A DNA stretch of 64,000 nucleotides from Halorubrum aethiopicum. Lineage in GTDB: Archaea > Halobacteriota > Halobacteria > Halobacteriales > Haloferacaceae. The translations under genes were made by a program, and so were the position numbers. Positions 24,931 to 32,887 of this stretch are shown here, piece after piece; positions within the stretch are counted from its first letter, which is position 1, and each line of letters starts with the position of its first letter. The stretch spans positions 2,418,001 through 2,482,000 of the forward strand of contig NZ_LOAJ01000001.1 in assembly GCF_001542905.1 (NCBI RefSeq), read 5' to 3'. The notes below the pieces were generated by a model. The model saw nothing but the letters and a program-made list of their open reading frames with translations. It did not search any database and was not told the DNA's origin.

Positions 24931-25413
24931 ATGACCGACGCCAAAAAGGTCGCCGTCGAAGATCTTCCGGACGCGCCGAACCCCACCCGTCACAAGAAGG
25001 AGGTCGACGAGGCCCTCGGGACGACCGCGTTCGGGTTCAACTACTACGTCGCCGACCCCGGCCAGCGGCTCCCGTGGGGACCCCACCGACACCCGGACCA
25101 CGAGGAGCTGTTCTACGTCCTCGAGGGAGCACTCGAGGTCGAACTGGACGACGGCGTCCTGCCCGTGACGGCCGGCGAGGCGGTCTTCGTTCCGCCGGAG
25201 ACGACGAACCTGGCGCGCGCCGTCGGGGAGACGCCCGCTCGCGTGATCGCCGTCGGCGCGCCGAAGGACAGCGACGGCGCGGTCATCGAGGAGGAGTGTC
25301 CCGCCTGCGGCGCGGAGAGCGACCGGAGCTACGCGGTCGACGGCGACGACTACGTGCTCTCGTGTGCGGCCTGCGGGGCGACGGTCGACCGGCTCACGCC
25401 CGGCCCGGAGTAG
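24931..25413 (+). CDS. Cupin-domain protein with C-terminal zinc ribbon
   Basis: 160 residues. Residues about 30-115 are a cupin: the first motif G(X)HRHPDHEE with metal His/Glu ligands, YVLEGALEVELDDG, and the second motif VTAGEAVFVPPETTN, which lacks the usual second-motif His. Residues about 120-150 add CPAC and CAAC pairs about 20 residues apart, a zinc ribbon. Cupins of this kind bind small molecules or stabilise metals; no reaction can be assigned. ATG 24931 is the first start in the conserved frame. Confidence 0.78.
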   Translation: MTDAKKVAVEDLPDAPNPTRHKKEVDEALGTTAFGFNYYVADPGQRLPWGPHRHPDHEELFYVLEGALEVELDDGVLPVTAGEAVFVPPETTNLARAVGETPARVIAVGAPKDSDGAVIEEECPACGAESDRSYAVDGDDYVLSCAACGATVDRLTPGPE

Positions 25414-25493
25414 GTTCGCGAGTTCATGCGGGGGAGGCGGAAGCGGCGCCGGTCACGGGAAGCGGCCGCCGGTCACGAAAAATCGGACGTCGG

Positions 25494-26096
25494 TCACAGG
25501 TCCCGCCACGCGCCGAGGAACCGCTGGAGGGCGGTGAGGTGACCGACCGCGGCGAAGAGGAGGAGCAGCAGGGCGACCGCGTTGAGCCCGGCGACGACGG
25601 GGTCGGGGTAGACGGCGACGACGACGCCGACGATCCCCATCAGCGCGAGCCGGTCGGCGCGCCCGAGGAGGCCGCCGTACTCGCGGCCGATCCCGACCGC
25701 CTGGATCTGGGTGCCGAGGTACGACGTCATCAACACGCCGGTCACCGCGAGGAACCCGAGCGCGTACGCGTCGATCCCGGCGGTGAAGCCCGCGATGACG
25801 GCGATGTCGGCGTAGCGGTCGAGGACGTGATCCAGCAGGTCGCCGCCGTCCGAGGCGACCGCCTGCTCGCGGGCGAGCGCGCCGTCGACGAGGTCGAGCC
25901 AGCCGTTGAGCAACACGAGGAGCGACCCGAGGACGTAGAACGCGGGGTCGGCGACCGCGAACGCGCCGGCCGCGAGGAGGGCCGCGCCGAACGCGAGCAC
26001 GCTCACCTGGTCGGGCGAGAGCCCCAGCCGGTCGGCGGCTCGCACCCACGGGCCGAGCAGGCGGTCCGCGACCGACCGAAACCGGTCCAGCGTCAC
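25494..26096 (-). CDS. CDP-alcohol phosphatidyltransferase (archaetidylinositol phosphate synthase type)
   Basis: 200 residues, about six TM helices. The CDP-alcohol signature D-x2-DG-x2-AR-x(8-9)-G-x3-D-x3-D reads DLVDGALAREQAVASDGGDLLDHVLDRYAD, with all acidic ligands present. These enzymes transfer CDP-archaeol to inositol phosphate or another alcohol to build polar lipids. The GTG at 26096 (MTLDRFRSVADRLLGP) matches the start of haloarchaeal homologues; a GTG at 26123 would add a non-conserved stretch. It follows the adenylate kinase and hisC genes on the same strand with a 58-base gap. Confidence 0.85.
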   Translation of the reverse strand: MTLDRFRSVADRLLGPWVRAADRLGLSPDQVSVLAFGAALLAAGAFAVADPAFYVLGSLLVLLNGWLDLVDGALAREQAVASDGGDLLDHVLDRYADIAVIAGFTAGIDAYALGFLAVTGVLMTSYLGTQIQAVGIGREYGGLLGRADRLALMGIVGVVVAVYPDPVVAGLNAVALLLLLFAAVGHLTALQRFLGAWRDL

Positions 26097-26154
26097 GCGG
26101 GTCTCCCCTCCGAGGACGGGCACATGGTTCGACCGTCCGCAACGCCCGCCCGGC

Positions 26155-26772
26155 TCATAAGTAGTCGGTGAAGTCGACGGTTCCGGCGCTCGGCTCGACC
26201 GCGCCCTCTATCGCCGCGCGGATCGCGTCGGCGACGGCCTCGGGCTCCAGATCCGTCGTGTCCACCTCGTAGACGTTCTCCACGCCGTGTGCCGCGACGG
26301 CCTCCGAGAGGACCACGTCGAGCGCCTCCGACTCGGCGTTCTCCGCCGCGGTCGCGGCCGACTCGCCGCGCTCGCGGAGCCGACTCTCGACGGTCTCCGG
26401 ATGACACCGCAGGACGACGACCCGGTCGACGTCGAAGTGATGCGCCAAGTGCGAGTCGAGCACGCCGCTCCAGTCGCCGAGGTGGTCGGCCACCGCGTCG
26501 AGGTCGGCGACGAGGGTGTCGCGCTCGTCGTCGCGCTCGGTCCAGAGGTCGTCGTTCCCCTTGATCCGGTCGTTGAGGTGGATCACGTCGTACTCGTCGG
26601 CGAGGAGGTCCGTCACGGTGGACTTCCCGGTCCCCGGCGTGCCGGTGACGGCGACGCGGTCGGGGCGGTCGCCGGCCCCCGCACTCGCGGGTCGATCGGG
26701 GCGGTCGTCGACCCCCGCGCTCGCGACGCGATCCGGGCGGTCGTCCGTCGCGTCTCCGTCCGTTCCCGTCAC
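26155..26772 (-). CDS. AK6/Fap7-type adenylate kinase with repeated N-terminal extension
   Basis: 205 residues. P-loop GTPGTGKST, then VIHLNDRIKGNDDLWTERDDERDTLVADLDAV (lid/AMP region), VLDSHLAHHFDVDRVVVLRC, and ENVYEVDTTDLEPEAVADAI near the end. These are the archaeal AK6 hallmarks, linked to nucleotide balance and ribosome maturation. The GTG at 26772 overlaps the hisC stop (GTGA), so it is coupled. Unusually, residues about 12-45 are three imperfect repeats of DRPDRxASAG, encoded by a 36-bp tandem repeat (26651-26750). The repeat leads into the real domain start DRVAVTG, so the extension looks like expansion of the original start region. Confidence 0.85.
   Translation of the reverse strand: MTGTDGDATDDRPDRVASAGVDDRPDRPASAGAGDRPDRVAVTGTPGTGKSTVTDLLADEYDVIHLNDRIKGNDDLWTERDDERDTLVADLDAVADHLGDWSGVLDSHLAHHFDVDRVVVLRCHPETVESRLRERGESAATAAENAESEALDVVLSEAVAAHGVENVYEVDTTDLEPEAVADAIRAAIEGAVEPSAGTVDFTDYL
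26651..26750. repeat. Three 36-bp tandem units inside the adenylate kinase gene
   Basis: Units begin at 26651, 26687 and 26723 and share the core TCGGGGCGGTCG or close variants. They are in frame and encode an Asp/Arg/Pro/Ala-rich stretch before the P-loop. Confidence 0.65.
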
Positions 26773-27863
26773 GCTTCCGCCTCGAGTTCGAGATCCGCCA
26801 GTACGTCGTTGAGGCGGTCGACCGCCTCCCGCGTCTCCTCGCGGGTCCCGGTGGAGATCCGGACACAGTCGGGGAGGCCGAAGGAGGTACAGTCCCGGAT
26901 GATGACGCCGCGCTCCCTGGCGGCCTCGGCGACCGCGCTCCCGTCGCCGACCCGCGCGAGCACGAAGTTCCCGGCCGACTCGAACGTCCCGGCGTCGAGC
27001 TCCTCGCCGATGTACTCGCGGGCCCACCGCGCGGTCTCGACCGACTCCGCGACGTGGTCCGGGTCGTCGAGCGCGGCCAGCGCGGCCCGACACGCCAGCT
27101 CGCTCGCCGCGAACGGGGTGTTGACGCGGGCGTACGCCTCCCCCCACGCCTCGGGCACGACGCTGTAGCCGATCCGGAGGCCGGCGAGCCCGTACGCCTT
27201 CGAGAACGTCCGGAGGACGGCGACGTCGTCGCGGTCGCTCACGAGCGGGATCGCGCTGTCGACGTCCGCGAACTCGCCGTAGGCCTCGTCGACGACGACG
27301 AGGGTCTCCTCGGCGGTCGCGTCCGCGATCGTCTCGATCTCCTCGAGGGGGATCACGGATCCCGACGGGTTGTGCGGCGAGGTGAGGTAGACGATCCGCT
27401 CGCCGCCGTAGGCGCTCAGGACGTTCTCGGCGGTCTGCGTGAACCCGTCGTCGATCGAGAGCGGGTACGTCTCGACGCCCGCGTGGTGGTACCGGGCGGA
27501 CATCGCGTAGTAGGCGAAGCCGGGATCGGGCACCAACACCCGGTCGTCCGGCTCCAGGGCGGCTCGCGAGAGGTAGTCGATCGAGCCGTCGGCCCCGGGC
27601 GACACCCACACCTGTTCGGGCGTCACGCCCCACTCCTCGGCGATCCGGTCGGTGAGGTCCGCGTGCGAGGACTTCGGGTAGGCGTTCACGCGGTTCGCGT
27701 GCTCGCGGATCGCCTCGACGGCCGCCGGGCTCGGGCCGTGGGGGTTCTCGTTCGAGGAGAGCGTGATCAGCTCCGACCGGTCGATCCCGAGCTCGCGGGC
27801 GACCTCCTCGACGCCCCGGCCGGGGACGTACGGGGAGTGATCCGAGAGATCCCGTGGTTGCAT
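26769..27863 (-). CDS. hisC: Histidinol-phosphate aminotransferase
   Basis: 364 residues, class I/II PLP aminotransferase. LITLSSNENPHGPSPAA is the HisC N-terminal signature. TSPHNPSGSVIP and VVDEAYGEF carry PLP contacts. The Schiff-base Lys is in RTFSKAYGLAGLRIGY, and the C-terminal Arg is in DCVRISTGTREE. It makes histidinol phosphate from imidazole acetol phosphate. ATG 27863 (MQPRDLSDHSPYVPG) is fixed by the conserved start and a CTTAAG TATA box about 28 bases upstream. It is first in the hisC-AK6-lipid synthase run. Confidence 0.9.
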   Translation of the reverse strand: MQPRDLSDHSPYVPGRGVEEVARELGIDRSELITLSSNENPHGPSPAAVEAIREHANRVNAYPKSSHADLTDRIAEEWGVTPEQVWVSPGADGSIDYLSRAALEPDDRVLVPDPGFAYYAMSARYHHAGVETYPLSIDDGFTQTAENVLSAYGGERIVYLTSPHNPSGSVIPLEEIETIADATAEETLVVVDEAYGEFADVDSAIPLVSDRDDVAVLRTFSKAYGLAGLRIGYSVVPEAWGEAYARVNTPFAASELACRAALAALDDPDHVAESVETARWAREYIGEELDAGTFESAGNFVLARVGDGSAVAEAARERGVIIRDCTSFGLPDCVRISTGTREETREAVDRLNDVLADLELEAEA

Positions 27864-28091
27864 GCCCGTGGGTCGGCGGCGGCCGACCTTAAGCGTGATC
27901 GAACGCGGCCGAAACGTGATCGAACGCGACCGGTCGGAGGTCGGCGTGGTGCCCGATCGACCGACCCCTCGATTCACCGGAAACGTGGTGTGCGACCGGT
28001 CCGCATCGAGGTGGCGACCGGTCCCAACCGGGTGTGACCGGGAGAACCGTCGGGGAGAAAATCGACGACTGAAGGCGTTTCGGCCCCGATA

Positions 28092-28835
28092 TCAGGGGAT
28101 CTTGACGTCGTGTTCGAGCGTGCCGACGCCCTCGACGGTGACCTCGACCGTGTCGCCGTCCGAGAGCGGACCGACGCCGTCGGGGGTGCCCGTGGCGATC
28201 ACGTCGCCCTCCTCCAAGGTCAGGTACGTCGTGATCTCCTCGATCAGCGTCGGCACGTCGAAGATCAGCTGGCCGAGGTGGCCGTCCTGTTTCTGCTCGC
28301 CGTTCACGTGGAGCTCGACGCTCGCCTCGTCGGGCACCTCGTCGGGCGTCGCGACGACGGGACCGAGCGGGGCGGAGTTGTCGAACGCCTTCCCGCGGAC
28401 CCAGTTCTGCTCGCGGTTCTGGTCGTCCCGGTTCGAGACGTCGTTCATACAGGTGAACCCCTCGACGACGTCCATCGCGTCCTCGGCCGCGACATCCTTA
28501 CACGACTCGCCGATCACGACGACGAACTCCGCTTCCCAGTCGATCCGGTCTTTCCCCTCGGGGGCGGTGACGGTGTCGCCGTGGCCTGCGAGCGCGTTGG
28601 GTCCCTTCAAGAAGAGCAGCGGTCGGTCGGGCACGTCGTTGCCGAGTTCGGCGGCGTGTTCCGCGTAGTTGCGGCCGATACAGACGATCTTCGAGGGGTC
28701 GACGGGCGGCAGTACGTCGATGTCGGGGTCGTCGAAGTCGTACACGTCGTCGCCGAACGCGACCGTCTCGGTCTCGGGGTCGTAGCGTCCTTTCCGAACC
28801 GATCCGGCCGGGTCGCGGAACCGTGCGTAGTGCAT
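28092..28835 (-). CDS. Fumarylacetoacetate hydrolase family protein
   Basis: 247 residues. The FAH core starts VDPSKIVCIGRNYAEHAAELGND, with the Mg-binding Glu pair in IDWEAEFVVVIG, the Asp in CMNDVSNRDDQ, and GTPDGVGPLSDGDTVEV near the end. Members hydrolyse C-C bonds of acylpyruvates or decarboxylate oxaloacetate, or isomerise catechol-derived acids; the substrate is not evident here. ATG 28835 has TTTAACTATC about 20-30 bases upstream on the minus strand. It stands alone between hisC and the zinc-ribbon gene. Confidence 0.85.
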   Translation of the reverse strand: MHYARFRDPAGSVRKGRYDPETETVAFGDDVYDFDDPDIDVLPPVDPSKIVCIGRNYAEHAAELGNDVPDRPLLFLKGPNALAGHGDTVTAPEGKDRIDWEAEFVVVIGESCKDVAAEDAMDVVEGFTCMNDVSNRDDQNREQNWVRGKAFDNSAPLGPVVATPDEVPDEASVELHVNGEQKQDGHLGQLIFDVPTLIEEITTYLTLEEGDVIATGTPDGVGPLSDGDTVEVTVEGVGTLEHDVKIP

Positions 28836-28924
28836 ACCACCGAATTGACCGTGATAGTTAAAGACCTCCTGAATGGGTCGGTTGTTGCCGGCGGGACGGA
28901 CCGCGCTCGCGAGACCGGGGCACG

Positions 28925-30052
28925 TCAGCGCTCCCGCGCCGGATCCGTGTTCGTCTCCCCCGGGACCCCCGACTGCGTTGCTTCCGTCGTCTCCGATTCG
29001 TCCGCTTCCGACGCCGCCGTCTCCCGGTCGATGTCCGACGCAGCCGTTTCCCGATCGATGTCCGTCGCGTCGTCGATCGGGACCTCGCCGGGCCCGAACA
29101 GTTCCTCGCGGGCGCACCCGGCGCAGTAGTGGTTGTACCGCTCGTCGTGGGTCAAAAGGGGAACTCCCGCCACCACCGTCTCGTCGCGACGGCGGCGGAC
29201 GAGCCCGCGGTCGAACGCCTCCCCGCAGACGACGCAGGGCTCCTCGACCCGCTCCGTCGGCCGTAGCACCCGGTGGTCGACGGTGCGGAGCCGGCCGAAC
29301 GCCGCGAGGCCGTGTCGCCGTTTCAGCCGCCGACGGACCGGCGGGGCCGTCCCGGCACCGAGCAGGGCGAACCCGATCCCGATCAGCGCGAATCCCGACG
29401 ATCCGCCGATGGCCGCGACCGCCGCGATCCAGCCGCCGATCAGCAACAGCAGCCCGCTCAACAGATACGCGGAGACGGTCTCGACCGTTCCCTCGCCGGC
29501 GTTCGACGGAGGGCGGGGAGTCGTCGAATCGCCCCGGACGAGCCGGAGCCGCTCGGCCAGTTCGGAGTAGTGCCACCAGGCGTACAGGACGTTCCCGATC
29601 CCGCCGGTGGTCAAGAACAGGAGGACGTGGACGCCGGCGGAGCCGATCCCCCTGTCGACGAGGACGACGCGGTCGCCGTCGTCCCGTTCGATCTCCCAGC
29701 CGGCGTCGAGGTGCTCTTGGACCCGCCAGCGGAAGGCGCGCTGACTCTCGTCCGAAGGCGAGCCCCGAGACGCGGATCGGTCCGAACGGGAGGCGGACGG
29801 CTCCGAACCGGGGGCTCGGCGGGACTCTGACGCGGTCGAGGTCGCCGTCCGCGATCCCGACCGCGCCGCGCCGCAGTTCGAACAGAACCGGTCGTCGTCG
29901 GCGAATCGTTCCTCGCAGTCGGGACAGCGGGCGGGGAGGGAGGCGTCGATGTCGACGCCGCAGTCGGGACAGAAGCTCGCTCCGGCGGGCACCGACTCGC
30001 CGCACGCCGGACACGCGGAGGACACGCCGCTGACGCTGGGCTCGGAGGGCAT
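28925..30052 (-). CDS. Membrane protein with N-terminal double zinc ribbon
   Basis: 375 residues. Two ribbons at the N-terminus, CPACGESVPAGASFCPDCG and CPDCEERFADDDRFCSNCG, are followed by a Ser/Arg-rich linker. Then FRWRVQEHLDAGWEIERDDGDRVVLVDRG leads to hydrophobic helices at about 175-200 and 230-275 (STAYLLSGLLLLIGGWIAAVA type), and a further Cys/His cluster CVVCGEAF...HYCAGC. The C-terminus repeats DIDRETAAS twice and is Glu/Thr-rich. This combination suggests a membrane-tethered zinc protein; the role is unknown. ATG 30052 starts just before the first ribbon. Confidence 0.75.
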   Translation of the reverse strand: MPSEPSVSGVSSACPACGESVPAGASFCPDCGVDIDASLPARCPDCEERFADDDRFCSNCGAARSGSRTATSTASESRRAPGSEPSASRSDRSASRGSPSDESQRAFRWRVQEHLDAGWEIERDDGDRVVLVDRGIGSAGVHVLLFLTTGGIGNVLYAWWHYSELAERLRLVRGDSTTPRPPSNAGEGTVETVSAYLLSGLLLLIGGWIAAVAAIGGSSGFALIGIGFALLGAGTAPPVRRRLKRRHGLAAFGRLRTVDHRVLRPTERVEEPCVVCGEAFDRGLVRRRRDETVVAGVPLLTHDERYNHYCAGCAREELFGPGEVPIDDATDIDRETAASDIDRETAASEADESETTEATQSGVPGETNTDPARER

Positions 30053-30268
30053 CCACTCGACGTTCGCGCTCCCGTCCGTTATCGCTTTCGTCGGGCGAAC
30101 GCGGAGTCGGCGGATCGGAGACGGAGTCGGCGGATCCGAGGCGAAGGCGGCGGATCGCGTTGGATCCTCCGGGTTCGCGAGGGGCTCGTGACCCGCCGTC
30201 CGGGCCGCGGATCCGTCTTCCGCGGCGTCGAGGTTTATTAGTCTCCGCCGAGACGTACCGACCGGACC

Positions 30269-30988
30269 ATGGAGCTCACTTGGCACGGCCACTCGACGTG
30301 GCACGTCGTCGTCGACGAGACCGAACTACTGATCGACCCGCACTTCGACAACCCGAAGACCGACGTCGACCCCGAGGAGCTCGACCCGGACTATCTCCTC
30401 TTGACGCACGGGCACACGGACCACATCTCCGACGCCGACCGGTACGAGGACGCGACGGTGGTCGCGACCCCCGAGCTGGTCGGGTACGTTCAGGACACCT
30501 TCGGCCACGAGCACGCCGTGGGCGGCATGGGGATGAACATCGGCGGCACCGTCGAGTGCGGCGACGCGTGGGTGACGATGGTGCGCGCGGACCACTCGAA
30601 CGGGATCGACACGGGGTACGGCACCTCCGCGGGGATGCCCACGGGCTTCGTGATCGGCGACAAGAAGCCGACCCAGGAGTCGGACCCCGACTGTACGACG
30701 TTCTACCACGCCGGCGACACCGGCCTCATGTCCGAGATGGTCGACGTGATCGCCCCGTACCTCGAGCCGGACGCCGCCGCGCTGCCCGCCGGCGACCACT
30801 TCACGATGGGGCCGGCCGGGGCCGGCATCGCCGCCGACTGGGTTGGTGCCGACGTGGTGTTCCCGATGCACTACGACACGTTCCCGCCGATCGAGATCGA
30901 GACGCGGGAGTTCGTCAACGAGGTGAAGGCGGCCGGCGCGGCCGCCGAGCCCGTGATCCTGGAGGGAGACGAGACCTACACGCTCTGA
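30269..30988 (+). CDS. UPF0173-type metal-dependent hydrolase (metallo-beta-lactamase fold)
   Basis: 239 residues. The MBL signature HGHTDHISD provides the dinuclear metal site, with further ligands expected in [18 protein letters not shown] and FPMHYDTFP. The N-terminal [11 protein letters not shown] is typical of the UPF0173 group related to UlaG. The substrate is unknown. ATG 30269 follows a TTTATTA box (30232-30238) by about 30 bases, implying a leaderless mRNA. The gene faces away from the zinc-ribbon gene and is followed, 79 bp on, by the osmC gene on the same strand. Confidence 0.87.
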   Translation: MELTWHGHSTWHVVVDETELLIDPHFDNPKTDVDPEELDPDYLLLTHGHTDHISDADRYEDATVVATPELVGYVQDTFGHEHAVGGMGMNIGGTVECGDAWVTMVRADHSNGIDTGYGTSAGMPTGFVIGDKKPTQESDPDCTTFYHAGDTGLMSEMVDVIAPYLEPDAAALPAGDHFTMGPAGAGIAADWVGADVVFPMHYDTFPPIEIETREFVNEVKAAGAAAEPVILEGDETYTL

Positions 30989-31067
30989 GTCCCGAACGCG
31001 AGGGAATCGGCCGCTATCGGAACCGATAGGAAGTTTTAGGCCCGCCCGAGCCCACCTCGGAGACGAC

Positions 31068-31466
31068 ATGTCCGACATCGAGACCACCACCGTCTGCGAG
31101 GAGGGATACGCGTGTACGAGCCAGGTCGGCGAGTTCGACCTTCAGATCGACGCGACCGACGAGACCGGCCCGAACCCGAACGCCGTCCTCGTCGCGACGT
31201 ACGCCTCCTGTTTCATCCCCGCGTTCCGCGTCGGCGGCGGCCAGCGCGGCGAGGACGACCTCGGGAAGGTACAGATCGACGCGAGCGCGGAGCTCGACGA
31301 CGACGACGACCTCGAATCGATCGCCTTCGACCTCCACGTCGAGGCCGACCTCGACAACGACACCGCCGCGGAGATCGTCGAGCGCGGCGAGGACATCTGT
31401 CACGTCCACTCGGCGGTTCGCGAGGAGCTTCAGGCCGACATCGCCGTCCACTCGGGCGCGTTCTGA
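31068..31466 (+). CDS. osmC: OsmC/Ohr-family protein
   Basis: 132 residues. The two redox cysteines of the OsmC/Ohr family are in ATYASCFIPAFR and EDICHVHSAVREE. The N-terminal strand region is CTSQVGEFDLQIDATDETGPNPNAVL. OsmC-like proteins reduce organic hydroperoxides with a reactive Cys pair. A GTTTTAGG box lies about 34 bases upstream of ATG 31068. The predicted protein is soluble, cytoplasmic and very acidic. Confidence 0.85.
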   Translation: MSDIETTTVCEEGYACTSQVGEFDLQIDATDETGPNPNAVLVATYASCFIPAFRVGGGQRGEDDLGKVQIDASAELDDDDDLESIAFDLHVEADLDNDTAAEIVERGEDICHVHSAVREELQADIAVHSGAF

Positions 31467-31571
31467 GACGGACCGAGGCACGCTCTTCGACGACCACCCT
31501 TCGAGAACCGCCATTCGACGATCGGCCGTCGACGACCGGTCGTCGCCACCCGTTTTTCGAGCCCGACCCGA

Positions 31572-31769
31572 TCAGGCGTTCGCCCCGCCGGCCGCGTAGT
31601 CGACGACGACGCTCGAGGCGACGTAGCCGATGGCGGCGATCACGGCGGCGGCCGCGACCGCCACGCGGGGATCGCGGGCGACGACGTACGCCGCGAGGAA
31701 CGCGACCATGCCGGCCAAGTTCGCACACAGGAGCCGCAGAACCCGATAGCTCGGCCGCGGTTTCGACAT
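31572..31769 (-). CDS. 65-residue two-helix membrane protein
   Basis: MSKPRPSYRVLRLLCANLAG leads into a TM helix at about 14-31 and a second at about 35-57 (VAVAAAAVIAAIGYVASSVVV). The positive-rich start predicts the N-terminus inside. It is of a size and shape seen in many haloarchaeal uncharacterised membrane proteins; no function can be given. It is convergent with osmC and followed by the repeat element. Confidence 0.65.
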   Translation of the reverse strand: MSKPRPSYRVLRLLCANLAGMVAFLAAYVVARDPRVAVAAAAVIAAIGYVASSVVVDYAAGGANA

Positions 31770-31859
31770 ACCGGGACGACGAACAGCGACGGGATAAATC
31801 GCGAGGTCGAGACCCGCGCTCGTCTCGACCCGACGCCAGCGAGTCGGCGCTGGGAGGAG

Positions 31860-32258
31860 CGTTCGTTGGACACAGGTGAAGGAGTGAACGATCGCCCGAG
31901 CGGTGGCGCGCCGGTGAGCGCCCGGCGGGCACGAACCGCCCGCGAGGGACGCGGCGAGCGTGGCGAGGTACGAACGAAGTGAGTACCTCGATAAACGAGC
32001 GGCGAAGCCGCGAGCAGGGAGCCGCGAGGCTGGGGAGGCGTGAGGTGCGGTTGCGTGGCGGTCGGGTGGGACTCAAAGGGGCAGTCGCGAGGACGAAGCA
32101 CGGCGCAGCAAGGACCGCAAGGAGTGAGCGGAGCGAACGACTGAGGACCGCAGCAAGCCGCGCGAGTCCTCACGACTGGGGCTTTGGAAGTGTCTACTGC
32201 GCCAACAACTATCGGTTTCTCATCACCTCGATCACTCACGAAACACCCGTACTAGTAG
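31860..32258 (+). repeat. Dispersed structured element, copy 3 (near complete, with extra hairpin)
   Basis: It fills most of the gene-free stretch 31770-32386. The 5' hairpin arms are CGTTC (31860-31864) and GAACG (31886-31890). The GA/GA region is expanded by extra hairpins, one with arms GAGGTAC and GTACCTC (about 31964-31989). The long helix has CAAAG 32074-32078 with CTTTG 32182-32186, and 32083-32094 with 32166-32177 (11 of 12 paired). GGGC (32079-32082) lies opposite GGGG (32178-32181). The 3' tail ends near GTACTAGTAGCAC. Bases 32259-32386 hold only the end region of the next gene. Confidence 0.7.
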
Positions 32259-32386
32259 CACGCTGACTCTACCGGAGATGTTAGCTATTTAATCGTAACA
32301 TCAATTCCCCTGACGGGAGTTATAACGTCCTTCGAGGTGCTCGCGTTGGCCAGCTTGCCCGGAATCCCCGAAAGTCACCGCTCGCT

Positions 32387-32758
32387 TCACAGCTCCTCTT
32401 TCAGGTACACGCCGAGGAGCCCGCCGAGCGCGCTCAGTGCCACGGTGTAGGCGATCCCGCCGACCACGACGATCACTCCGAATACGACGACGCCCCCGAC
32501 GGCGATGCCGGCCTCGATCGGGAACCCGAAGACTCCCAGAAACGGGAGCACGAGCAGCACGAGTAGCAGGAATCCGACGACCGGGATGGACGCTATCGCG
32601 CCGGAGACCGCGCCGATCCGGAGCCCGTCGCCGGTGTCGCCGCCGTCGAGATAGCCGGCGAGCGCGCCGCCGAGGACCGGCGAGATCCCGGTAAACGAGA
32701 GGGCGATCGTCGCGACCGCGCCGATGATCGCGTTGAGGAGGGTATCGTCGGCGTTCAC
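32387..32758 (-). CDS. DUF5518-like membrane protein
   Basis: 123 residues from a GTG (VNADDTLLNAIIGAVATIALSF). Four hydrophobic stretches: about 8-25, 40-58, 62-83 and 90-115, rich in Gly, Val, Ile. The pattern (N-terminal NADDTLLNAIIGA, SPVLGGALAGYLDGGDTGDGLRIGAVSGAI) is what I associate with the haloarchaeal DUF5518 family of unknown role. An in-frame upstream start would add an Arg-rich stretch with no membrane character. Confidence 0.75.
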   Translation of the reverse strand: MNADDTLLNAIIGAVATIALSFTGISPVLGGALAGYLDGGDTGDGLRIGAVSGAIASIPVVGFLLLVLLVLPFLGVFGFPIEAGIAVGGVVVFGVIVVVGGIAYTVALSALGGLLGVYLKEEL

Positions 32759-32887
32759 GCCCGAACCCTCTCGCGGGAGGCGACATACGTCTTGTGGGTT
32801 CCGCGGTCGGTTCCGTCGGTTCCGTCGCCCCCGCGGTCGGGTCGTGAGTTCCACAGCGAGTTCCGTGATCGGGATCGGACGAGCCGC

